Positions 1-9,230 of a stretch of 64,000 nt of DNA are shown here, piece after piece. The stretch spans positions 41,642,501 to 41,706,500 of the forward strand of contig NC_091255.1 of the NCBI RefSeq assembly GCF_042477335.2, in the 5' to 3' direction. Below the pieces are notes generated by a model, which ran no database searches, was not told the DNA's origin, and worked only from the letters and a program-made list of their open reading frames with translations. Source of the stretch: Ovis canadensis. Taxonomy: Eukaryota; Chordata; Mammalia; Artiodactyla; Bovidae. Position 1 is the stretch's first letter; each line of letters opens with the position of its first letter. Position numbers and translations under genes: made by a program.

Positions 1-660
1 CAGATTCTTTTCCACTAGTGCCACCTGGAAGCACTCCAAGACCTTCAGGAGATGCCTGAAACAGATGGTACCAAACTGTATAAAAGTGTGTTTTCTATAC
101 TAATGGTATAGGTAATATACACAGTGTGGGTTACACCACACAAAGGAATGATTTATGTCCCCAACAGAACGGAACCGGGCAACATGAGAGTTCATCACGC
201 TACTCAGGACAGTGCAGTTTTAAACTTATGAGTTTTTTCGGGAATTTTCCACTTAATATCTTCAGACCAAGGTTGAAAATAACGAACTGGATGAGTAACG
301 AAAACCTCGGAAAGCCAAACATCAGAAGAAGGGGGAGAGTTGTGTGCTGCCTCTTGCTAGCAGAGTAATGATGACAATGGTAATAATCAAGCTGGTCTTC
401 ACCGAGCACCCACTCTGTGTCAGGCGCCCCACTGGGCACTGGCCACTCTAATGTTTGACCTACCATATCGCGTTGCCATCTGCAAGTGGGTTTGCATCCA
501 CACCTGGCACTTCGTGGCCTTGGTCCTTGGCCCTGGACCGTCTTGTGAGTGCACAGGCTGTGGGCCACTCAGTCTCTCAGGCCGGAGACTCTCTGTTGAA
601 CTGACTACCCTTGGACAGAGCAGGAGTCTCTAAAATCTGCCCTCTGCGTCCCCTAACGTA

Positions 661-1030
661 GTGTATTTGTTTGCTGGGGCTACCGTGACAAAAATACCAC
701 TTAAAACAGCCCAATTGTGTTTCCTCACAGACCTGGAGGCTGGAAGTCCAAGATCAAGACATTAACGGAGTTGGTCTCTTCTGAAGCTGCCCTCCTTGGC
801 ATGAGGATGGCCGTCTACCCCCTGTGTGCTCACATAGTCTCTCCTCTGTACACAGCTGTGTTCTGGTCTCTTCTCATGAGGACCCCGGTCATATAGGACT
901 AGGGCCCATTTCGATGAGCTCATTTTATCTTAATTACTCTTTCAAGGCCCTGTCTCTGAATACAGCCACATTCTGAGGTGCTGGGGATTAGGACTTTAGG
1001 AATTTGGGGGGACACAGTTCAGGCCATAAC
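661..1030 (-). repeat. Ancient interspersed repeat, copy 1 of 3
   Basis: This stretch shares its layout with 32300-32635 and, as the reverse complement, with 52525-52855. One end carries a block like 'gctggggctaccgtgac', the middle carries 'ctggaggctggaagtccaag', and the far end reads like 'acagttcaggccataac'. It is an old, diverged mammalian repeat. I am not certain of the family name. The strand is given relative to the copy at 52.5 kb. Confidence 0.6.
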
Positions 1031-1393
1031 ACCCAGGGTCTCGAGCTCAAATGCTGGTGGACCAGACAGGGAACGAAGGGGGATGAAATGGGTTGGGGAA
1101 GACTTGGCCCTGCATTCCTTTATTTTCCCACTGCTGATGTCGGCAGAAAAGACATGGTAAAGGATGTCACTGTCCTCTTTGTCGTGTGAAATACGAGGGC
1201 AAGGACATTTGCTCCCAGCGTGCAGAGCAAGTGTCCAGCACCTGGGAGGGACCCAGCGGGCATTTGTGAGGAGAGCCGGTGAGCAGGACAGCCTTGGGCG
1301 TCGGGAAGCAGCAGGGACCGTGGTGACCCTGGCTAAGGGGTCACCTGTCACATCACCTGAAATCAGGCTCTTATAGAAGTCTCAGGTTTATTC

Positions 1394-1666
1394 CGGAGAA
1401 GGCAATGGCACCCCACTCCAGTACTCTTGCCTGGAAAATCCCTTGGACAGAGGAGCCTAATAGGCTGCAGTCCATGGGGTCGCTAAGAGTCGGACACGAC
1501 TGAGCGACTTCACTTTCCCTTTTCACTTTCATGCATTGGAGAAGGAAATAGCAACCCACTCCAGCGTTCTTGCCTGGAGAATCCCAGGGACATGGGGGTC
1601 TGGGGGGCTGCTGTCTACGGGGTCTCACAGAGTTGGACACGACTGAAGCGACTTAGCAGCAGCAGC
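1394..1666 (+). repeat. BovA2 dimeric SINE with target-site duplication
   Basis: Two related halves each contain the 'ccactccag...cttgcctgga' core and end in 'gacacgactga' motifs. They are followed by a short cagcag tail. The element is flanked by a direct repeat aggtttattc (1384-1393 and 1667-1676), the expected target-site duplication of a LINE-mobilised SINE. Confidence 0.93.
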
Positions 1667-1875
1667 AGGTTTATTCACGACAGCAACTAATTCACAGAAA
1701 CTAAAACCAGTGTGCAGTGAGTCTGCACCCCCTGCCCCCTGCTCCGGGCGGCCACCAGGGGCCAGCGCAGCAGGTCTCCAAACCGAGCTCAGCCCAGGTG
1801 GGGTAGCGGAAGGCGGGGGAGGGGCCTGGCTCCCCACCTGCTCCAGTGACTCAGGGACCTGTGGTTGGTCTGCAG

Positions 1876-1991
1876 GAGGGCGATGCACTGGGCGCCATGG
1901 AGAAGCTGTGCCGGCAGCTGACATACCACCTCAGCCCCCACTCCCAGTGGAGGCGCCACCGCGGGCTGGTGAAGAGGAAGCCCCAGGCCTG
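1876..1991 (+). CDS. LRRC75A: LRRC75A internal coding exon
   Basis: The exon encodes a segment containing ALGAMEKLCRQL and SQWRRHRGLVKRKPQA, which I recognise as the region just before the leucine-rich part of LRRC75A (formerly FAM211A). The acceptor is tctgcag|GAGGGC and the donor is GCCTG|GTGAGT. The last two bases (TG) join the first C of the exon at 3697 to give a Cys codon, so the phases agree. The protein is a small leucine-rich-repeat protein of little-known function. The start codon and N-terminal exons are to the left of the window. Confidence 0.9.
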
Positions 1992-3696
1992 GTGAGTCCC
2001 GCCCCCGCCCAGCCTCCTCCTCCAAGGGCAGCTCCCAGTCAGCTGTGCTGGGCTGGGCCTGGGGGGTGCAGCACCCCCTCCCAGGGCAGTGGGGAGAGGA
2101 CACGAGCTGCTTGCAGGAGAAGGATTGATGGGGGTGGAGGGGGGCATTCCAGGTGGGCATGAGCCCTGAGAGGCACTGGCATCCAGGCCCTGATCTATGT
2201 AGTGGGGGCTGAATGTGGGCACTCCTCCCACCCATCACCAGCCCTCCTGATGTCTCCCAGGGTCCCAGACCCCAGCCACGTCCCTGGCTCATGCAGCTGT
2301 GAGGACCCTCAGAGGTTGTGTGGCTGCCTGCACCCTGGGGGCAGAGGGGACACTGGGACACAGAACCAGGGCCAGGACAGCATCATAGGAGCAAGCGGAG
2401 GGGAACATACTCTGGATGAATCACAGGGCAGAATGCCTGGGGTCCTGGTGCGCAGGCTCCTCTCCAGCTCCTGCAGGCAGGATGGGAGGGGAAGCACAGA
2501 GAAGAGCTCTGGTCCCCCTTCCCTTCCAGATACCGCCCCCACTCTCAAGCCAGGGGAAGACTATTCAAGGCCCCTCCCAGGGGGAGAAAGTAGGCACAGG
2601 GGCCTCCAGCTGGGCCAAGGTGAGGCCAAGTGTGGGGAGAGTGCAGGACAGGACCCATGGAACCCAGAAGGCCAGGAGATTTGTGAGTTGGTTGCAGAGG
2701 GAGAAGCTGGGCTGAGCTCTGCTGGGACCCAGGGCCTTTTGTCTCCCCAGGGCATGGGCATGCTCAGTCCACTCTCCATTCAGAAGCCTCACTCCCGCTG
2801 GGGGCGCCCCATCCCGCTGACTCACACCTGGTCTGTGTCCCCCAGGGTGCCCTTCCTGCTGGCTCACAGACACGCTGAGTTCCAACAGCCTCAGGGCCTT
2901 TGCACTTGTGGTCCCTCTGCTGGAACTCCTAGCAAGTTCTTACCTCGGCCTGGTTCTTTCTCCTATGAGGCCAACAGGAAGTCCAAGCTGCAATCTGGGG
3001 CCCCTCCACCTCGCTGTCCTTCCCAGGGTTGGAGCTTTGGGTTTACCTGGGTACCTGGAGACCAGATCTGGGTCTGGAGCAAGAAGAGCAAGAGGCAGGG
3101 CAGAAGAGCAAGGGATGGTGGAGGCGGGGAGTGGAAGCAGGTAGAAAGCAGCCCCCACCAGGCTCCGGGCCCCTGCGCCCACCCCCAATCCCTGCCTGCT
3201 GTCCTGAGGGCTCTCGCTAAGGATCCTCCTTCTGGCCAGAAGGTAGTCTTGAAGAAAGAGCATCCGAGATCTTATTTTGCTCGAGTGGAGTAGGGAACTC
3301 GCCCATTCGCCACCTCCTCTAAAGGGCACTGTCCTAAATGCATTCCTATTTCACATGACAACCTGTGGTACCCAGTTGGCTCCATTTTTCAGCTAAATAA
3401 CTGAGGCACAGAGGTTAAGGATCTAAAGGTCACATGAGTAGGAAGAAAGGAATCCAGAGCAGACCCAGACGTTTGGCTGCTGAAGGTACCCTTAGTCACT
3501 GGGGCCTCCCCTGGGGTCCCCAGCCTCTGCCTGCTGGGCAGCCAGGTTGAGGTGGGGCAGTGCAAGGGGCCTGGGGTCCCCAGCCTCTTGAAGTCACAGG
3601 GATGAGTGGAGGCTGGCTCCTGGAGGGACCCACCTCGGCCTCCCGAGAAAAGCCTGCCGCTCTTGCTCGAACCCTGCTGTCCCATCTCCCCTTCAG
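1992..3696 (+). other. LRRC75A: LRRC75A last intron
   Basis: Intron between GTGAGT at 1992 and the acceptor cccttcag ending at 3696. The sequence is GC-rich and gives long spurious reading frames, including one of 363 codons at 2202-3293. An L2-like stretch lies at about 2850-3000, with the typical 'ggcctttgcacttg' and 'tctgctggaact' blocks. Nothing else was recognised. Confidence 0.75.
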
Positions 3697-4237
3697 CCTC
3701 AAGGCGGTCCTGGCCGGGAGCCCTCTGGACAACACGGTGGACCTGTCAGGCATCCCGCTGACCTCCCGTGACCTGGAGCGGGTGGCCAGCTACCTGCAGC
3801 GCTGCGGGGAGCAGGTGGACAGTGTGGAGCTGGGCTTCACGGGCCTCACGGACGACATGGTTCTGCAGCTGCTGCCAGCGCTCAGCACGCTGCCCCGGAT
3901 GACCACTCTGGCCCTCAACGGCAACCGGCTGACGCGGGCCTTGCTGCGGGACCTCACCGACGCCCTCAGAGACCCCAGAAAGTTCCCCAGCGTCACGTGG
4001 ATCGACCTGGGCAACAACGTGGACATCTTCTCGCTGCCCCAGCCCTTCCTGCTCAGCCTACGCAAGCGCTCCCCCAAGCAGGGCCACCTGCCCACCATCC
4101 TGGAGCTGGGCGAGGGCCCAGGCAGTGGGCACGAGACCCAGGATGAGGCCCTGGGCCCAGAGGATCCCGGAGGGGGCCCCAAAACCCCCGCCAGAGACCA
4201 GGAGCACAGGGAAACTATAGGTGCAACCCAGACATGA
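3697..4237 (+). CDS. LRRC75A: LRRC75A terminal coding exon (C-terminal LRR part)
   Basis: The exon encodes about 180 residues beginning LKAVLAGSPLDNTVDLSGIP and ending ETIGATQT before TGA at 4235-4237. It has two to three leucine-rich-repeat-like units, with LxxLxLxxN-type spacing visible in MTTLALNGNRL and VTWIDLGNNVDIF. A proline, glycine and acid-rich tail follows the motif LRKRSPKQGHLPTILELGEG. The reading frame opens upstream at 3560, but the acceptor cttcag|CCTC and the homologous junction place the exon start at 3697. The gene is convergent with SNHG29, which starts on the other strand about 3.5 kb away. The frame is intact. The family is recognised with high confidence, but its function is not established. 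Confidence 0.92.
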
Positions 4238-5611
4238 CAGGGGAGTGTGGGCCAAAGTCACTCCTCCTGGGATAGGATGGCTGGGGCTCCTGGGAAGCTC
4301 CACAGTGGGCCTGGGCAGCGCCTCCCCCCACCCCCATGGGAAGCCGGATGGAACCATCTGGGAAAGGAGCACTGTTAACTCCTCTTCGGTCCTTTCCATC
4401 TTCCCCGTCCACCCATGTCTGCTGCCTCTGGTTCCTGAGAAGTCATCCCTGGCTTGAAAATAATCCACCCTTAGCCTCCCTAGACCTGTGGTTGCAGCTG
4501 GTTGAGGGTGCTGGGAAGCCTGAGCTACTGTGAATCCGGAGAGCTGTCCCCCAGGAAAGGAGTGTAGCAGGTGCCCTCCATCTAACCCAGGACTCTCCAA
4601 TCCTGAATTACAGATATTCAGGCCACCAAACCCCAGCCAGATGCTGACTGTACCCCAGGTCAAGGGCTGGGGGAGGGGACTGGCTCCTAGAGACCCCAGG
4701 AGTCCCCTCTCCATTTGGACTAAAGGGTATCTCCTTGTGGAGCCCTGGGCTCCTTGAAACAAACTTCCCATCATCTACAAGGTCCATCTTTCTGCCTGTG
4801 ATGTGATCCCAGGGCCTACCCAGGGGACCAACTATTTCCTAAACCTGCCAATATTTATGGCAGCCTGCCTAGCAAGCCTGGGGTAGACCAGCACATGCAC
4901 AAAATATGACCCACTCAGAAAACCCCATTCTCTATGCAGATTACCAGACCTTCCCATAGGTGATTGTTGCTAGGGTACAGACCACAGTGAGCCTTGCTTC
5001 CTTTCAAAAGGACCATTTCTCATAAAATTCCTTCCCATGAGGTCCCCAAAATTAGAGCACATTCCCCAAACCCCAGGACCACAAAGATGAGGTGCCCCCG
5101 AGCAACCACAGCTGGGAGGAGGGGAAGAAAGCAAGTCTCCACCCCACCTTCCCAACACCCAAAGCCTACCCATTCAGGCCCAATCAAAAAGCCCAGCTGA
5201 TTGCTGAATTGGAGAAAATTATTCATGTACCCATGATGTTGGTTAACCAGGGCCCCTCAGGTAAACAGAGGGTTAGGGAAGCTTCTAATCTGATGCCAGA
5301 GAGCCAAGACCTTTACAGACTGGGACATCAAATGCTGCAGTCTGGGTGGGGATGGGGCTGGGGCTTCAGGAGAGAGGAAGCTCATGCCAGTGGACAGAGC
5401 CCAGAGGAACAGGGACTGTGTACAGATGCCTTAAATGCTTTGGGATTTTTGCCCTAAGTCTCAAGAGGGGAGAACACCTTAAACTGACCATAAGGGAAGG
5501 TTACAAGGAGTTAATTGGACCACTAATATCGACACGACTTAGAGACCTAACAGTATTTGTCAGCAGTGATCAGACTTGACTTTTTCTTCAAAAATACACA
5601 TTTCTAAGAAC
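4238..5611 (+). other. LRRC75A 3' UTR and space to the SNHG29 3' end
   Basis: This region follows the LRRC75A stop codon. It should contain the 3' UTR, but I see no canonical AATAAA on the + strand before the SNHG29 last exon, so the end of the transcript is not placed. The 3' UTR may overlap SNHG29 in antisense. No repeats or open frames here look real. Confidence 0.5.
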
Positions 5612-5631
5612 TTAATACAAAAGAGCATCCT

Positions 5632-5637
5632 TTTATT
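5632..5637 (-). terminator. SNHG29: SNHG29 polyadenylation signal AATAAA
   Basis: The + strand reads tttatt here, so the - strand has AATAAA. It is about 310 nt into the last SNHG29 exon, and cleavage is expected 15-25 nt further left. Confidence 0.65.
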
Positions 5638-6016
5638 ACATCTATGGTAACTGCATGGAGTTACAAATTTCAGGAAGTTTCTCTCACCCAGTATGACAAA
5701 TGCATACAATATTTACAAGTACAAAAAGCTACTTTTGCTTAAGGGACAATACTAGGAAACTATGAATTTAATGACTCCACTGTCACAGAGAAAAGCTGCC
5801 AAATCCATTTCTCAGCTCTTTCACAATAAGAATGTCCTCTTTGACACTCATCACAAAACAAAACGTTGAAGCCTGTCTTTTCCGCGTCCAAGTTGATGGC
5901 TGCCACTGGTCCTTGCAACTTCCAAATTCTGCCCCTGCTGCAGCTTAGCCTGCAAGGAAACTAAGTATCAGTGAATCTTACTTTATACTCCACAGAATAG
6001 TCATTCACAGCATAAA

Positions 6017-6100
6017 GATATCCTCAGAAAACCATAGGTTCACCACTACACAATCTGCCGGTAATTCCAGCTTCTTTTGGGTGATTTCATCATTGATATC
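6017..6100 (-). ncRNA. SNORD65: SNORD65 (box C/D snoRNA)
   Basis: The RNA has C box TGATGA (6092-6087) and D box CTGA (6027-6024). A terminal stem is formed by the self-complementary GATATC at both ends (6095-6100 and 6017-6022). The internal segment AGCTGGAATTACCGG is complementary to the conserved 18S rRNA stretch CGGUAAUUCCAGCU. It is followed by a CAGA box that can act as D'. The A five nucleotides before that box opposes the U in GGUAA, consistent with the known 18S U627 methylation assigned to SNORD65. It lies in SNHG29 intron 4, 66 nt before the acceptor. Confidence 0.88.
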
Positions 6101-6238
6101 CTTTTCTGCAAAACCATTTTAACAAAACTAGCTGCTCATCCATTCTACCATGCAGAACGGTCATGGTCCAGATCAGGTCTTACCTTGTCGTGGGCTGGGG
6201 TGCTCCGGCCATTGCTGCCGGCTCTAAAACTCTGCTGG

Positions 6239-7249
6239 TCACCACTCTTCAGAGCTCAGACCCTGGAGGGATGGATAAGGCACCTGTGGACAGGCAGCTA
6301 AGGGCAACTGGAAGCAGTTTCCACTGTGCTGACAGCCACAGCTATACAAATGCACATCCATCCCCTCAACAGTCCGTAGGGACTGAGTCATAACTGCCAT
6401 CTTTATGTGTTTCAACTTCCATTCAGTCACATTATTTTAAACATTACACACCTAAGGCTTTCGATTTTCAGAGCATCTCAAGAGAAGAAAGTTTGCTCAG
6501 GACTCTACAGCCAGGACATAAAAAGGAACCCCTGGGGTCACTCTGCTATCTAGTCCACACATGAACCGAAATCATTCTCAGATACTCGGTGGATAAAGGT
6601 CAAGTTACTAGGTCAGCCAGAGGAAACTGCCAACATATGGTCCAATAGCAACTTCATGATTCAACACCTCGGCCTCTTCAACTACAGTCCAAAGATTATT
6701 TACCTCGGTCCAGGCTCCCATACTCCGTGGCTGGTGATCACGAGCTGGCAATGCCTCACTAGTTAGCAACCTGGGTGAATATAGAAATTACGGGTCACAG
6801 TCCAGACCACCGAACTCCCGGGCACCGGCAACTGGTGACGATGCCTTGACTGCAGTCAGTCGGGAAACTTTATCGTCAGTTATCGCTTCTGACGGCACTT
6901 CCTATTAAGTGATCTCATCAGAGCAGCCAAGCACCTCACCACTCCTAGTACCGCCCCAGGGACCTGGGCTTTGGCTAAACCTGCCTGAAGGTATCTGTTA
7001 CTGAACACAGACGCGGTTTAGACAAAACTCGTTTCAGGCTAGGGGCCGCAACCTAATCGTCCCAAACACGCCAAGAGGCCGTGCATAATTATATCAAATG
7101 TATGAAAGTGACAACGGCAAGTCATATCCATGCGTTTAAGGGTGGAAGAACCTTAAATACAGCTAAGCTAACCTTATTAAGTCCACAAAGACCGGATCTT
7201 ACCTCGAGGACGGCTGCTGCTCCCGTCTGCAAAACCATTGGGCAGCCAT
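6239..7249 (-). CDS. Candidate 45-codon spliced small ORF in SNHG29
   Basis: The ORF starts with the ATG that is the first three bases of exon 2 (7249-7247). It continues through exon 3 and stops at TGA (6241-6239) in exon 4. The peptide begins MAAQWFCRREQQPSS and ends GLSSEEW. Junction phases work: 47 nt in exon 2, 67 nt in exon 3, then 21 nt plus stop. An in-frame stop lies upstream in exon 1, so the ORF is self-contained. The stop is 55 nt before the last exon junction, at the border for nonsense-mediated decay. No homology or signal sequence was recognised. It may be chance. Confidence 0.3.
6848..6928 (-). ncRNA. SNORD49A: SNORD49A (box C/D snoRNA)
   Basis: C box TGATGAG (start near 6920) and D box CTGA (6059-type spacing, at 6859-6856). 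The terminal stem is GGCTGC/GCAGTC (one G-U pair). The guide segment AGGAAGTGCCGTCAGAAG plus GCGATAACTGACG is shared with the neighbouring SNORD49B and is the recognisable U49 guide for 28S rRNA methylation. It lies in SNHG29 intron 2, about 76 nt before the acceptor at 6771. Confidence 0.9.
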
Positions 7250-7344
7250 CTGAAACAAGGATCAGGACGTGCATTTAGGGCAGACTGGCAGCTACGGGCA
7301 CCTAAAGGGTCAGGTGTCAGCGACCGCATCAGATAAGCGTAAAA

Positions 7345-7392
7345 GTCGTCAGTTATCGCTTCTGACGGCACTTCCTACGAGATCATCAGGAC
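7345..7392 (-). ncRNA. SNORD49B: SNORD49B (short box C/D snoRNA)
   Basis: C box TGATGATC (7388-7381), D box CTGA (7352-7349) and a short GTC/GAC terminal stem give a 48-nt RNA. This is the short length I recall for the human gene. The segment between the boxes is nearly identical to SNORD49A (GGAAGTGCCGTCAGAAGCG), so the two are a local duplication. In SNORD49A the same CTGA would be internal (D'), with a second D box further on. It lies in SNHG29 intron 1, about 50 nt after the donor. Confidence 0.88.
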
Positions 7393-7439
7393 AGCCGAGC
7401 AAGCCTCGCCCCGCGCCCTCGGGTGCAGGCAGCTCCGCT

Positions 7440-8300
7440 TACCCGTCCTCCTCGGGGTCACTCACTCCAGGCCGCGAGCCCGGGGGGAGGGGTTCCCAGA
7501 CCGCGGAGGCCCTGCCGGACAAAGATGCACGCGCTCCTCCATCTCGGTCCCTAGATATGAGCACATGGCCAAGGCGCCCGCCCCCAGGCCCGCCTGGCCG
7601 CAGCCGCCCGCCGCGCTCCAGTCACGCTTCCCCGGAACATCGGTCGAGAAACTAGCGAGACAGGCCCTAACTGGGTAGACGAACCAGCTCGCGACACCGG
7701 CAGTGGAAAGGCCAGAGAGTCTGCGTCCCAGCCCCTTAAGGAGTCGGAACATTCCACTCCTCAGCGATGGGAGGGGAATCCTGGCAAAGACTCACGGGAA
7801 CTTCCGGTCCGTTTAACGGCACAAACGCCGCCGCGCCGGCCGGACTCCCCCCTCCTGCTTAGCTCATGGTCTCTTCCAAGGCCCAAGAATTCTGGGTCAC
7901 AGGCACGCGGCTAGCCCCAGAGCGCTTGCGCAGAGCCCGAGTTCGCCAATCTGGTGGAGAGCGTTCCGCCGCACCGACCCCGGGTGGTCGGGAGTAGAGA
8001 TTCGGCCTTCGCGAGCTTCCGCTTGCTTCTCTGAAAGGTGGAGCGGCAGAGGCTACAGACCGTGGTTCTGCGCGTTACATGCGATCACGCCCTCGAAACC
8101 CTACTGAGGCTGGCGCGCGGCAGGCGTGCACACACCGTGACCGCTCCTAGTCCTGGGGGCCGGGGCCGTCTGCCCTCCGCGCACCAGCCCTTCCAGCCAC
8201 TGCGCCCCGACCGCCCCCCTCACTCCCCTTCCTCCGTCCCCCGCTCCTTCGAGACTCCTCCAGCCGCGCCCGCGTTTCACCAGCGGTGAAGCCTTCCTCC
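7440..8300 (-). promoter_or_regulatory. SNHG29: CpG-island promoter of SNHG29
   Basis: GC- and CpG-rich block containing an ETS-type CCGGAAGT on the - strand (near 7802-7809) and no TATA box at a fitting place. Pyrimidine-rich tracts on the - strand between about 7690 and 7790 could hold the 5'-TOP-like start typical of snoRNA host genes. The exact start cannot be fixed from sequence alone. Confidence 0.6.
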
Positions 8301-9049
8301 CTCCCACAGCGTGGGAACAGGCTTGGGTCTGACCACTTAAAAAACATTCAGCCCGTCCACGCACGTCCTGTGAACAAACACACAGGACCCCAAGGGAATA
8401 TGCCGGAAACGCAGTGGTCACCCATCAGTTACTGAGCAGGTCTTAGAAATAGGCATGGGGTTTTCATGTAGGGAGGGGGGCTTCTAGAGGGGCCCACGCC
8501 TAGCGGTCAGACACCCACGAGGTCCAGCGTCATGCGCGAAGGATTTAGTGTAAGTGCCAAGAAGACCAGGAGGCGTCCGGAAATGCTGGGGGATGACGGC
8601 TAGGGACCCCGAGGGCGCCCGGAGCCTCGAAAGCCTTCAGAGGCCGGGGTAACCTTGCTCTCGTGTCCCAGGGGGATCCCTCTGGCTTGCAGGGGTGGGA
8701 ACCCCTGGATTGCACAGGAATCGGTAATCCACAGCCTGAATGAAGTTCAGCCCACGAGCGGGCTGAGAGACGTCCTGCAGGTGACTTTAACTGGTGTCGA
8801 GGCTGGGGTAGAGGTGGCCCTACTGGCCTGTGTCCACCACCTCGCTTCTGCGGTGGCAGCAGGCACAGCGCCTCGGCCAGCGGCCTGCACCCCAAAGAGG
8901 GCAGCTGTGGGGCTGCAGGTGAGGGTCCCTGTGCCCAGGAGACTGAGGGAACAGCCCCGCCCCAGACACAGGTAAACTCTCAGAGAAGTGGCAGATGCCA
9001 ACCAGCCCAAGGGCCCAATACCTTTACTCAACTAACGTTTCCAGGAGAG
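8301..9049. other. Spacer between SNHG29 promoter and TRPV2 3' end
   Basis: About 0.75 kb of unique, moderately GC-rich DNA between two genes transcribed in the same direction. No repeats, RNAs or convincing frames were seen. Confidence 0.5.
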
Positions 9050-9066
9050 TTACCCACAAGAAAATA

Positions 9067-9072
9067 TTTATT
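9067..9072 (-). terminator. TRPV2: TRPV2 polyadenylation signal AATAAA
   Basis: The + strand tttatt gives AATAAA on the - strand, 64 nt after the TRPV2 stop codon. The implied 3' UTR is short, with cleavage near 9050. Confidence 0.75.
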
Positions 9073-9135
9073 CATTTTTGCCACCAAAGACCCCTGGAGC
9101 CCCAGAGCCAGCAGGTGGGACTGGAAAGATATCCA

Positions 9136-9230
9136 TCAGTGGGACTGCAGGGGCTGCAGGGGCACCTGGTCTTCCTCAACCGCGCTGTCCTGGCTGGACT
9201 GGGAGGCCAAAGCCGGGCTCTTCATGGTGC
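9136..9230 (-). CDS. TRPV2: TRPV2 coding exon 14 (C-terminus)
   Basis: Acceptor ctttacag|GCACC. It encodes TMKSPALAS...[14 protein letters not shown] and the stop TGA (9138-9136). The end resembles the human tail (NYVPVQLLQSN), which identifies this short exon. The 3' UTR continues to about 9050. Confidence 0.88.

Larger units (their letters stand above)
1..1875 (+). other. LRRC75A: LRRC75A intron (left part outside window)
   Basis: Noncoding sequence upstream of the first LRRC75A exon in the window, read as intron because a splice acceptor closes it at 1874-1875. It holds a MIR-like stretch around 370-500, an ancient interspersed repeat at about 661-1030 and a young BovA2 SINE at 1394-1666. 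No further exon of LRRC75A is recognisable here. Confidence 0.7.
5612..7720 (-). ncRNA. SNHG29: SNHG29 (LRRC75A-AS1) snoRNA host gene
   Basis: Spliced host transcript of three box C/D snoRNAs, read right to left. Exons supported by splice sites are: exon 1 about 7720-7443 (donor GACGG|GTAAGC), exon 2 7249-7203 (acceptor tgtttcag, donor GTAAGA), exon 3 6770-6704 (acceptor ttcacccag, donor GTAAAT), exon 4 6262-6184 (acceptor ccctccag, donor GTAAGA), and exon 5 5949 to about 5612 (acceptor ttccttgcag, polyadenylation signal at 5632-5637). Introns 1, 2 and 4 each carry one snoRNA ending about 65-95 nt before the acceptor, the spacing usual for intronic C/D snoRNAs. Intron 3 shows none. In human this gene lies downstream of TRPV2 on the same strand, as here. 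The transcription start inside the CpG island is an estimate. The mature RNA is thought to be mostly a by-product, but see the small ORF. Confidence 0.85.

Noticed and set aside
2202-3293. 363-codon + strand frame in the LRRC75A intron
   Set aside because: GC-rich intron with few stops by composition. No domain or homology was recognised, and it includes an L2 fragment.
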